From positions 1-64,000 of the forward strand of contig NZ_JABBMT010000017.1 in the NCBI RefSeq assembly GCF_012927645.1: a DNA stretch of 64,000 nt, written 5' to 3'. This document shows positions 46,205 to 54,154 of the stretch, in pieces. Both the position numbers and the translations under genes were made by a program. The stretch is from Pseudoalteromonas arctica (GTDB lineage: Bacteria; Pseudomonadota; Gammaproteobacteria; Enterobacterales; Alteromonadaceae). Position 1 is the first letter of the stretch; every line of letters begins with the position of its first letter. Below the pieces are notes generated by a model. It saw nothing but the letters and a program-made list of their open reading frames with translations, did not search any database and was not told the DNA's origin.

Positions 46205-46235
46205 AAAACACCGAAGCGATTGTTTCGGTGTTTTT
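46205..46235. terminator. Bidirectional terminator between S9 peptidase and dGTPase
   Basis: AACACCGAA (46207-46215) and TTCGGTGTT (46224-46232), flanked by an A run and a T run, between convergent genes. Confidence 0.85.
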
Positions 46236-46273
46236 AACGTTGCACAGTGGGACTTTGCAACGCAAGAGTAATA

Positions 46274-47563
46274 TTAGCTATTACTTGAAAAAAGGCGTTG
46301 GTGTGTTTTAAACGCATACTCGTCAGTCATCCCACTTAAATAATCACAAATTACTCTGTGTGTATTACCATTTCGTTGTTGTGCTTGGCGAAACACATTT
46401 GCTGTGGTTTCAGGTAAAAGTCGTAATGGTTCACAGGCAAACGCTTCAAATAATTCAATAATTAACTTTTGTCCTTTAAACTCAATTTGCTGCATATGTG
46501 AAGCACGAATGAGTCGTTGATAAATAAATGACTTTAAAGTCTCAAGTAAATGCTGATAACTGTGCGGTAGTTCAACGGTATAATTTAAAATTGGATTTTC
46601 AAACTCAAGTTCTGTGTGTGCAATGGATGATTGAGTAATAAATAAGTTTACTAATTCACCAATGACATCTTTCCGTTGTGCTTCGCTACCTAAAAATAGC
46701 CGCTCGGTTAAGTTACTGTCGTCAAGCCACTCACATTGCACAAATTCAAGTGCGGGTAAAGCATGATTTTGCCACTCTTTTAGGGTGATTTGCTCTGTTG
46801 CAATTGCGTCTTCAAGGTCATGTACGGCATAAGCGATATCATCGGCAAGTTCCATAATGGCCGCGTCAAGGGACTTAAAACGGGTTTTAGATCTAAACTC
46901 ATCGACGGCCTTAAAATCGCCTAAACGCTGTTTGTCAGCGTCAGATAAAGGCGCTAAAATCCAGTCAAAGGTTGCTTTATCATCCTTGTATAAGCCTTTT
47001 GCTGGGCGCCAGTCGTCAGCTTTTATAAATGCACGTTGTGGATCATGACGTGGGATGGTGTGCCATAAGTCATTAATAAAGGCCGGGTATTTTATAAAAC
47101 CAAGCAAAGTACGGCGCGTTAAATTCATACCATGACCATCACTGTATGGTTCGAGTCTTGAAACAATGCGCAGTGTTTGTGCATTGCCTTCAAAACCACC
47201 ATGCTCACGCATCATGTAGTTAAGCGCGATTTCACCGCCATGCCCATAAGGCGGGTGGCCTATATCATGGGCCAAACAAAGCGTCTCAAGTAGACTTGGA
47301 TCAGGAAAGTGTGTGAAGTCTGGGTGTTGTTTCTCTAAATGGCGAAGTAAACCACTGCCAATTTGCGATACCTCTAAAGAATGCGTTAATCGTGTACGAT
47401 GAAAATCATTTAGGCCAATTCCCATTATCTGAGTTTTAGCTTGCAAACGTCTAAATGCTGCTGCATGGATTATCCGGGAGCGGTCTACTTGCCACGCTGA
47501 GCGATTGTCATTAGGGCGAAACTTGTTTTGATTTATTATGCGGCTTTGCCAGTCTAATTCCAT
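46274..47563 (-). CDS. dgt: dGTP triphosphohydrolase-like HD protein (anti-phage dGTPase family)
   Basis: The 429-aa HD-domain protein has H...HD...D metal ligands in RLTHSLEVSQIG, CLAHDIGHPPYGHGGE and MELADDIAYAVHDLEDAI. The N-terminus DNRSAWQVDRSRIIHAAAFRRL is typical of the short dGTPase class. Proteins of this class hydrolyse dNTPs to nucleoside and triphosphate, and homologues in Pseudoalteromonas and Shewanella were reported as anti-phage effectors that deplete dGTP. The defence role for this copy is inference; it sits alone among housekeeping genes. A minus-strand T-rich hairpin follows its stop. Confidence 0.88.
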   Translation of the reverse strand: MELDWQSRIINQNKFRPNDNRSAWQVDRSRIIHAAAFRRLQAKTQIMGIGLNDFHRTRLTHSLEVSQIGSGLLRHLEKQHPDFTHFPDPSLLETLCLAHDIGHPPYGHGGEIALNYMMREHGGFEGNAQTLRIVSRLEPYSDGHGMNLTRRTLLGFIKYPAFINDLWHTIPRHDPQRAFIKADDWRPAKGLYKDDKATFDWILAPLSDADKQRLGDFKAVDEFRSKTRFKSLDAAIMELADDIAYAVHDLEDAIATEQITLKEWQNHALPALEFVQCEWLDDSNLTERLFLGSEAQRKDVIGELVNLFITQSSIAHTELEFENPILNYTVELPHSYQHLLETLKSFIYQRLIRASHMQQIEFKGQKLIIELFEAFACEPLRLLPETTANVFRQAQQRNGNTHRVICDYLSGMTDEYAFKTHQRLFSSNS

Positions 47564-47660
47564 TAATGAGTATCCGGTAACTTTCTTAGCGTTTCTATGC
47601 GCTTAATTGTAGCTGATTTTTTAAGATTATAAATCCTTCAAATGGGTATATTCGCCTTTA

Positions 47661-47678
47661 TTGAAGGGCTTAGGTATA
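47661..47678 (+). repeat. REP-like half-site TTGAAGGGCTTAGGTATA
   Basis: Matches 16 of 18 positions of TTGAGGGGCTTGGGTATA in the palindrome arm at 38305-38322. A weak inverted partner, CCTTCAA, lies about 25 bp upstream. Confidence 0.55.
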
Positions 47679-47739
47679 ATGAATGGTCAGATGCGTGTGG
47701 ATATACCATGCATAAATGTTAGTTTCTTTGAGAGAATAC

Positions 47740-48546
47740 ATGCTTAAGTATCTTTTTCGTTTAATTGTTAGCCTATTTTTTATTTGGGCATTGAGTTACC
47801 CATTTATAGAACAGCCGGATCCAACTATTGAGGACGAAACAACCTCAATCAAGTCACCAGTCAAAAAGAAAGAAAAGCCTTTACATAATATTCAACTTCC
47901 TGATTTTGATGGTTTTAGTGATGTAAAAGAAAAAAAACATGCGTTTTTCAGCTTTATCCGCCCACATGTTGAGGCTGAAAATAAAAAAATTCTGCAGCAG
48001 CGGGCAACGCTGGAGATTGCATTGATGATGGTGCAATACGATGAGCCATTAAGTCGCACGCAAACCAAGCAAGTTAAAACGATTTTAAATAGCTATAAAT
48101 TACCAGCAACGATAGATAGTTTGTCTTTGCGTCAGGCATTACGCCGAGTTGATATTATCCCAAAAGAATTAGCGCTGATGCAAGCGGCCAACGAATCAGC
48201 ATGGGGGACGTCTCGGTTTGCTCGAATAGGCTTAAACTTTTTTGGTCAGTGGTGTTATAGCAAAGGCTGCGGTATGGTGCCTAATCGTCGTAATAGCGGT
48301 GCAGATCATGAGGTAGCGGCATTTAAATCTGTGCGCGCAGCCGTGACTTCTTATTTTAAAAATATTAACACTCACGCTGCCTATAAACACTTACGTAGTA
48401 TCCGCGCCGATTTACGTTTACAAGAAAAGCCAATTTCAGCGACTAAACTAAGCTATGGATTAACCTCATATTCTGAACGTGGCGAAGCGTATATCGAAGA
48501 ATTAAACCAAATGATCAACCAAAATAGAGCTTACTTTGATGAATAA
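47740..48546 (+). CDS. Glucosaminidase-domain protein, Bax-like
   Basis: The 268-aa protein has one N-terminal TM/signal anchor (FRLIVSLFFIWALSYPF), a basic linker, then a glucosaminidase (GH73-like) domain: ALMQAANESAWGTSRFARIGLNFFGQWCY with catalytic-type Glu, and CGMVPNRRN. E. coli Bax is the closest named relative. It probably cleaves peptidoglycan in the periplasm. ATG at 47740 has GAGAGA upstream; the open frame extends to 47716. It overlaps the next gene by 8 nt. Confidence 0.85.
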   Translation: MLKYLFRLIVSLFFIWALSYPFIEQPDPTIEDETTSIKSPVKKKEKPLHNIQLPDFDGFSDVKEKKHAFFSFIRPHVEAENKKILQQRATLEIALMMVQYDEPLSRTQTKQVKTILNSYKLPATIDSLSLRQALRRVDIIPKELALMQAANESAWGTSRFARIGLNFFGQWCYSKGCGMVPNRRNSGADHEVAAFKSVRAAVTSYFKNINTHAAYKHLRSIRADLRLQEKPISATKLSYGLTSYSERGEAYIEELNQMINQNRAYFDE

Positions 48547-49207
48547 CCCAAGATTTCGTTTCAGTTATATTATGGCCGCTGCCGTTGCACTAATAGCAAC
48601 GTTTACTGTGCAAGCAAAAGAGTTTGTTGTCTCCTATGATGGCTTTTATGACCGTTTAAAAGTCGTCAATAAAGGTGATTTTCAATTTGCTCAGGTTAAT
48701 TTTTACATCACTGACATTGCTAGTAATGATGAATGTTTAATTAAAACTGGGCGCATTATTACTGAGCGAGAGGAGTTTCCACTTAATTATACTGAGTATG
48801 CTCAGCTTTTACTTCCTTTTGATAAACAACTTGATACAAATAAAGCTGTGGTGGTTATCGAGCCTCAAAACGAAAACCATGATTGCCAGTTAAAACTGCA
48901 AATTGAAGCGCGTGAGTTTAATAATAGTAATTTGAATAAACACCAGTTGTATCAGCTTAATAATGAGTTTGATGAATTATTATCGGATCTGTCGGGATTT
49001 TTTGTTAGCAAATTGATGAGCTTTTTATTGCCTGAACAACAAGGTGTAGTGCTGACTTTTGCAGAGCCAGTCACTATTGCCGATCCTGCTTTTGACTGCC
49101 AAGAATTGGTTTGTCATGTAACTATTAATGAGCAATGGCAAGATGATAAAACCGCATTTGCAATCGCTACGCCATTGGTAAAAGTCACGCCTTGGATTGC
49201 AAAATAA
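48539..49207 (+). CDS. DUF2987 domain protein
   Basis: The 222-aa exported protein has a signal peptide (YIMAAAVALIATFTVQA). Mature-part motifs include VVSYDGFYDRLKVVNKGDFQFAQVNFYI, two Cys pairs (DECLIKTG/HDCQLKL and FDCQELVCHV), and LPFDKQLDTNKAVV. The family has no assigned function. ATG at 48539 overlaps the bax-like stop, so the two are coupled. A 12-bp tandem repeat with hairpin potential follows. Confidence 0.8.
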   Translation: MNNPRFRFSYIMAAAVALIATFTVQAKEFVVSYDGFYDRLKVVNKGDFQFAQVNFYITDIASNDECLIKTGRIITEREEFPLNYTEYAQLLLPFDKQLDTNKAVVVIEPQNENHDCQLKLQIEAREFNNSNLNKHQLYQLNNEFDELLSDLSGFFVSKLMSFLLPEQQGVVLTFAEPVTIADPAFDCQELVCHVTINEQWQDDKTAFAIATPLVKVTPWIAK

Positions 49208-49230
49208 TCACGATGTGATGAATAACGACT

Positions 49231-49278
49231 AATAGCGCCATTTATGGCGCTATTTATGGCGCTATTTATGGCGCTATT
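49231..49278. repeat. Three perfect 12-bp tandem repeats forming a bidirectional hairpin terminator
   Basis: ATTTATGGCGCT occurs at 49240-49251, 49252-49263 and 49264-49275, preceded by AATAGCGCC at 49231-49239. AGCGCCAT pairs with any of three ATGGCGCT copies. It lies between convergent genes and ends 3 bases before the stop codon of the patatin gene. Confidence 0.85.
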
Positions 49279-51522
49279 TTAAAAGGGAATACCTAAAAAC
49301 AGATAAAAACTTTCATCTCCAGTGGTTGATTGACCATACGCCAAATAAGCAGGCCCCACTGGGCTATCCCAGCCTAAAAATACACTACTGCTGTAAATCA
49401 AATCAGAATAATCAATATCACTTTTAGTTTGCCAAGCATTACCTGCTTCAAGCGATGTTCCTAAATAAAGGGGCAGGTTAATAGCGCCAAAATTATTCGA
49501 CACTAATTCATAGGTATAAATAACACTCATAAAGCGTACATGTTGCCCTGAAATTGTATCTAAAGGATTACCTGATAAGTTTAAAAAGCCGCCCAAAGAG
49601 GATAAACCAATCAACGCAGTTGGGTCGGTATCTAAAATACTTTGATACCGAAAAAGACCTCTGAGACTATGGTAACCTATTGAATAAACGGTATTGTATT
49701 CTATGCCTAAATTGGTGCTAAAGTTTGATTTATCAAGAATATCGAAATTTAAATATTCTATTTTCGCATCCAGTCTATTGCCTGAACGTGGGAAGCTGGC
49801 ATGATCAAAACTATCGTAGTTAAGTTCAAAAACTGCACCATATTGACGGTAATCCAACCTATTTTTATCTGTTTGGTTATCAAAAACGCCAGGTAGTTTG
49901 AGAGTGCCTTCAGAATACATAGGTCCAAACAAAATATTCAGTTTGTCGTACTTGTCCCAGCCAATACCTGCACTAAAATCTGTATGGCTATCAGTAAGCT
50001 CACCTAAGATAATGTTGTTTATATAGTACGAAAAAATTTCTCTTTGAAAGCTACCGCCAACCTGCCAATAAAAACCACTGGTGTTGATTGGCCAATATAG
50101 CTCTGTGCTCAGCTCTTTTTCAGTGCCGATTATTGCCTTGGTGTACCACTGGGCACCGTAAGGCGATAAATTAGTATAGCGATAAGCAGCGCCGATTTGA
50201 TATTCGCTGAAGGTTTCAAAGGTATCTTCAAACGATAATTTAAAATCTAAGTAACCTGGGCCCCATTCTTTTTCTTCAACTTCAAGGTCTATATCAAGTT
50301 TGTCTTCTTGCTGTTCTATAACGGTATTTACTCGGACTAATGTCCCTTGCCCATATAGGCGATCAATACCTTGTTGAATAGCGTTAAGATTGGTTTTTTT
50401 ACCGGGCTTAACACCAAAACGATCAGCAATATAGTCATCATTTAAGCGACTATTATTGGTGATTTTAATACTGTTAACTGGTTGTTGAAATAAGGTAACA
50501 CTTTTGCGCTTAACAGGCTCTGCGGTATTAGCCAGCTGTTTACTAACAGTGCTGTCAGTAAGTGCCGTAACGGCAGATTGGTAGCCTTGTGAAATGGTTG
50601 AGGTTACTTTTTCAAAATCGAGTATTTCAACATCATTGAGTGTAGGCTTGATATAAATATCATTACTGGTCAGTAGTTTTTTTTGTTGATTTACATTTTT
50701 AGTGACCAAAAAGCCAGTCAACTGCATGATAATGCTTAAACTTGAATTGAGCTCATCTTTATTCAAAGTCGCAGAGCCAATATCTACAGCAATAACAATA
50801 TCGGCGCCTAATTCTTTTGCCACACTGATAGGCAGGTTGTTAGCAATTCCGCCATCTACCAAGAGTTGGTTGTTAAGCTCAATAGGGCGCAATAGCCCTG
50901 GAATAGACATTGAACTTTGAATTGCTTTGCTTAAATCCCCTTGGCTCAGTATTACTTGTTCACCACTTTGTGCGTCTGCAGCAATGGCGCGAAAGGGAAT
51001 TGTTAAATCATCAAATGAACCAAAAATAGGGTAAATACCGAGCATTTCATCAAGCAGCTTTTTCATCCCTTGGCCTTGGATAATACCGCGAGGTAATTTT
51101 AATTGTTTGCCATCAAAACCTAAATCAAGCTGGATAGGAAAGTTATCAATATGTTGTTTACGCCGATTGGGTAGCTCACTGCGGTTGAGATCGTCTTTGT
51201 AACCTGTGTTCCAATCTGCTTGAGAGAACAGTTGTTCAATTTCCGTCGCAGATAATCCACTGGCGTAGAGGCCTCCAACAAACGAGCCTATACTGGTTCC
51301 AACAATGACATCTATTTTTATGCCCTGTTGTTCAATTGCTTTTAATACACCAATATGCGCGCCACCACGGGCACCGCCACCGCCAAGTACTAAGGCAACA
51401 CATGGACGCTCGCTAACATGGCTACAAGGGAACTGCTGCGTTTGTTCATTAGCTTCTAAATTAAAACAGGCAGCCAATAACAACAAGCATGTAAGACGCA
51501 ATTTCACCAGTAAAAAGCCCAT
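49279..51522 (-). CDS. Patatin-like phospholipase with POTRA and BamA-type barrel (PlpD/type Vd-like)
   Basis: The 747-aa protein has a signal peptide (LRLTCLLLLAACFNLEA). The patatin domain has oxyanion loop GGGGARGGAH, nucleophile GTSIGS and catalytic Asp in VDGGIANNLPI. A POTRA-like segment follows about residue 345 (VNSIKITNNSRLNDDYIADRFG), then a 16-strand barrel ending in FLGIPF. This is the RssA/PlpD architecture: a phospholipase linked to an outer-membrane translocation barrel. It is monocistronic on the minus strand. Confidence 0.88.
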   Translation of the reverse strand: MGFLLVKLRLTCLLLLAACFNLEANEQTQQFPCSHVSERPCVALVLGGGGARGGAHIGVLKAIEQQGIKIDVIVGTSIGSFVGGLYASGLSATEIEQLFSQADWNTGYKDDLNRSELPNRRKQHIDNFPIQLDLGFDGKQLKLPRGIIQGQGMKKLLDEMLGIYPIFGSFDDLTIPFRAIAADAQSGEQVILSQGDLSKAIQSSMSIPGLLRPIELNNQLLVDGGIANNLPISVAKELGADIVIAVDIGSATLNKDELNSSLSIIMQLTGFLVTKNVNQQKKLLTSNDIYIKPTLNDVEILDFEKVTSTISQGYQSAVTALTDSTVSKQLANTAEPVKRKSVTLFQQPVNSIKITNNSRLNDDYIADRFGVKPGKKTNLNAIQQGIDRLYGQGTLVRVNTVIEQQEDKLDIDLEVEEKEWGPGYLDFKLSFEDTFETFSEYQIGAAYRYTNLSPYGAQWYTKAIIGTEKELSTELYWPINTSGFYWQVGGSFQREIFSYYINNIILGELTDSHTDFSAGIGWDKYDKLNILFGPMYSEGTLKLPGVFDNQTDKNRLDYRQYGAVFELNYDSFDHASFPRSGNRLDAKIEYLNFDILDKSNFSTNLGIEYNTVYSIGYHSLRGLFRYQSILDTDPTALIGLSSLGGFLNLSGNPLDTISGQHVRFMSVIYTYELVSNNFGAINLPLYLGTSLEAGNAWQTKSDIDYSDLIYSSSVFLGWDSPVGPAYLAYGQSTTGDESFYLFLGIPF

Positions 51523-51980
51523 TCATTAAAAGTCAGTTTGAGTATAAATCCCCAGCGTGTTATGTCAATTAAGCTATTGATATTCAAACTTAGATTAAGG
51601 CAAATGGGTTACATAAATCGAAAAGCAAGGTAAAATCACCTTATCTCTGATGACGAATAGAGAACATGATCAATAAAACCCACTTTATAGAGCATTAGCA
51701 ATTTCATGTTCAAGTGTTAACGCCACATGCGCCATTGGGTATACCAACAAAAAAGCTTTCTTAGCTGATCTTTAGGGGTTAAATTTAGCATCACGTCATT
51801 GATTAAATTTACTTATCTTAACGCTAAAAATTACTCGTTGGTAAGACGAATAAAAACCCTTTATAAATCACCTGTAGATTAAGCAGTAGCTGAATCTAAA
51901 GCACCCATCCTGTTAAGTACACCAGTTGCACAACAATGACTTAGCAGTATGGGTGTTTCTATTTACATTCACTCTTATAT
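51523..51980. other. 458-bp intergenic region with a large hairpin
   Basis: No gene seen. It contains the imperfect hairpin at 51901-51957 and AT-rich sequence. Confidence 0.6.
51901..51957. repeat. Imperfect 18-bp-arm hairpin
   Basis: GCACCCATCCTGTTAAGT (51901-51918) pairs with ACTTAGCAGTATGGGTGT (51939-51956) with two internal mismatches and a 20-nt loop. It precedes the peptidase remnant. Confidence 0.55.
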
Positions 51981-52395
51981 TTGTATTTTGACTTATTTTA
52001 CCCAGCGCCTATTTTATTTGTTGATGAAGCTGGACTGTTACAGCAAGGTTCATTGGCGTCGCTTAATGCTCAGCAGCATCATGACTTTGTGCATGATGCG
52101 TTTAATTATCAAAAAGTACCGAGCTTAAAAACCGTAGTGGTAGCCGATCAAAGTGATGAAACCATCACCCAGCTTGAAGAGTACGTATCGCTTTGATGGT
52201 AAAAAGTCACCGCATTGGGTGTGTGTAACGCATTTAGATGAGCATTGTCTATATGTCCATGACCCTTTTTGTGAAAGCGATAAACAGCTGGCGATTGATT
52301 GTCAACATGTCCCCATCGCTAAGAGTGACTTTTTAAAAATGGCCAGTTTCGGTAGTTCTCGTTTGAGTACGGCACTGGCTATACACATGCAGTAA
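51981..52395 (+). pseudogene. Peptidase C39-like gene remnant (two frames)
   Basis: The distal part (about 52160-52395) reads STYRFDGKKSPHWVCVTHLD, CLYVHDP and DCQHVPIAKSDFLKMASFGS, ending SRLSTALAIHM. This is the C-terminal end of C39-like peptidase proteins that in relatives carry an N-terminal GNAT domain; His in PHWV and Asp in VHDP are the expected catalytic pair. The proximal part (51981-52196, LFYPAPILFVDEAGLLQQGS, VPSLKTVVVADQ) is in another frame and I do not recognise it. The Cys-bearing N-terminal half is missing, so the locus is probably dead. Confidence 0.6.
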
Positions 52396-52409
52396 TTTTA
52401 GGATCTTGA

Positions 52410-52901
52410 GTGACTTTTTTTGAATTAGTAGATATCGCCCCCTATTCGTGGTCGGCAATAGGCAGTGCTGCATTTTGTGGCGCTTTGATTGGTATGGAAC
52501 GCCAGTTACGGGGCAAACCAGTAGGAATAAGAACCTCAGTACTGATTATATTAGGTACTTATTTGTTTTTAGCTACGGCGTTTATGCTCCATGGTGATGT
52601 GATTGACCACTCGCGCGTGGTTGGTCAAATTATTACTGGCATCGGTTTTTTAGGTGCTGGAGTGATGCTCGCTAAAGATGGTGCTGTGGTTGGAGTAACA
52701 TCGGCGGCAACTATCTGGGTTTTGGCATCTATTGGTGTAGTGATTGCAACCGATAATTTATTAGCAGCTATTAAACTATCTATTTTAGTGGTGGGTATTT
52801 TATATGGTGTAGATGTCCTTGAAGCTAAGTTTAAAAGCCTAGGGCGCGGTGTTCATGCTCAGGTTAAACGCTATTCTAAATTGTACTACAAAAAGCGTTA
52901 A
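52410..52901 (+). CDS. MgtC/SapB family membrane protein
   Basis: The 163-aa protein has about four TM helices and the MgtC core: ALIGMERQLRGKPVGIRTSVLI, GQIITGIGFLGAGVML, GVTSAATIWVLASIGV. It lacks the C-terminal ACT-like domain of true MgtC. The family is linked to magnesium limitation and membrane-potential control, but short forms are not characterised. The start is GTG at 52410 (AGGATCTTGA upstream), only 14 nt after the peptidase remnant. Confidence 0.85.
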   Translation: MTFFELVDIAPYSWSAIGSAAFCGALIGMERQLRGKPVGIRTSVLIILGTYLFLATAFMLHGDVIDHSRVVGQIITGIGFLGAGVMLAKDGAVVGVTSAATIWVLASIGVVIATDNLLAAIKLSILVVGILYGVDVLEAKFKSLGRGVHAQVKRYSKLYYKKR

Positions 52902-53014
52902 TCTACGCTGCAAATCCTGCGCAGATACAAAGTAGAGAACACATGACTTGTATCTGCGCAAACAGTTATTGAATAAAATGATGACCAAGCTCATTCGTGA
53001 GCTATTCGCGTCGA

Positions 53015-54028
53015 TTAACTCCCAAATAACTTTCTTCTAACCACTTTTCGATACTCACTAGGGGTTTGCGAGAGCACTTTTTTAAACACGCGGGTTAAAT
53101 GGCCTTGATCATTGTAACCTACCTCTAAAGCAACCTCCTGAATTGATAAGTTAGATGATGCAAGTAGCTCCTTGGCTGTTTGTACGCGCAATTGCTGCCA
53201 ATATTCAATGGGGCTTTGGTTGGTCGCAATGCGAAAGCGGCGGGTAAAAGAGCGGTAACTCAAACTAAATAGTTGCGCGACCTCTGTTAAACTTTGCTCT
53301 GTGGTTAAGTTGTTTTTTAACCAGAATTGAATTTGCGCAATTAGTTCGTCTGGATGCCGATCAACGGCGCCTTCAAGGTAGCGCTGATCTTCGTAAGGTT
53401 TACGAATTTCGTGAGAAAAGTTGCGCTCAACATGTTGAGCGGCGGCCTGTCCGTAGTATTGGCTAATAATATGCACGATCACATCTGCTAACGCATTTAG
53501 ACTTGCCACACTGTATAAACGCTCAGATTGAGTGATAAAAAAATCAGGCTTGAGCAGTACTTGTGGGTAGTCGCGTTTAAATTGCTCTGCATAATGCCAA
53601 TGGGTGGTAGCGGGGTGACCATTCAGTAACTTAGCTTCAGCGATTAAGCAGTTGCCAGTACCCACGCCAATGATGGAGCTACCCGTTTGCCAGCTACTGG
53701 CAAGCCACTGAACTAACCCTGAGTTTGCTCTGACAACAGGGCGAGGGTTGCGCCAAATACCAGGAACGATGATCAAATCACTATTTGGAGCGTTGTCATA
53801 GCTGTACTCGGGTAAAATTGCTAAACCGTTGCGGTTTTGAATGGGCTTTTTATCTTTTGCAATCAAATTTATTAGTAATGGTCGAAATTGTGTCGTTTTT
53901 GCATGACCCTGTGCATAGGCTTCACCGGCTCTGAGCATTTCGATGGGCAGCGTTAAACTAGTGATCAGTAAATGCTGGTAGACCAAAATACTGATCTGTA
54001 ACGGGCTATCTTTGAGATTGTTGTCCAT
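53015..54028 (-). CDS. GlxA-type transcriptional regulator (DJ-1/PfpI + AraC HTH)
   Basis: The 337-aa protein has an N-terminal DJ-1/PfpI-like sensor domain (LIIVPGIWRNPRP; GVGTGNCLIAEAKLLNGHPATTHW) and a C-terminal AraC DNA-binding domain with two HTHs (SLTEVAQLFSLSYRSFTRRF; SIQEVALEVGYNDQGHLTRVFKK). It is divergent from the beta-ketoacyl synthase gene 126 bp away, which is the obvious candidate target. The inducer is unknown. Confidence 0.9.
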   Translation of the reverse strand: MDNNLKDSPLQISILVYQHLLITSLTLPIEMLRAGEAYAQGHAKTTQFRPLLINLIAKDKKPIQNRNGLAILPEYSYDNAPNSDLIIVPGIWRNPRPVVRANSGLVQWLASSWQTGSSIIGVGTGNCLIAEAKLLNGHPATTHWHYAEQFKRDYPQVLLKPDFFITQSERLYSVASLNALADVIVHIISQYYGQAAAQHVERNFSHEIRKPYEDQRYLEGAVDRHPDELIAQIQFWLKNNLTTEQSLTEVAQLFSLSYRSFTRRFRIATNQSPIEYWQQLRVQTAKELLASSNLSIQEVALEVGYNDQGHLTRVFKKVLSQTPSEYRKVVRRKLFGS

Positions 54029-54154
54029 TTAATTGCTCCGACCAGTTACGATTGGCCTATTAGTCTTGTTATTTGGCTATTTAAGCACAATGTTGGTGAT
54101 TAAATCCATCTAAACTGCAAGTATCTCCTATAACACGTTTTCTCAAGGTAAATT

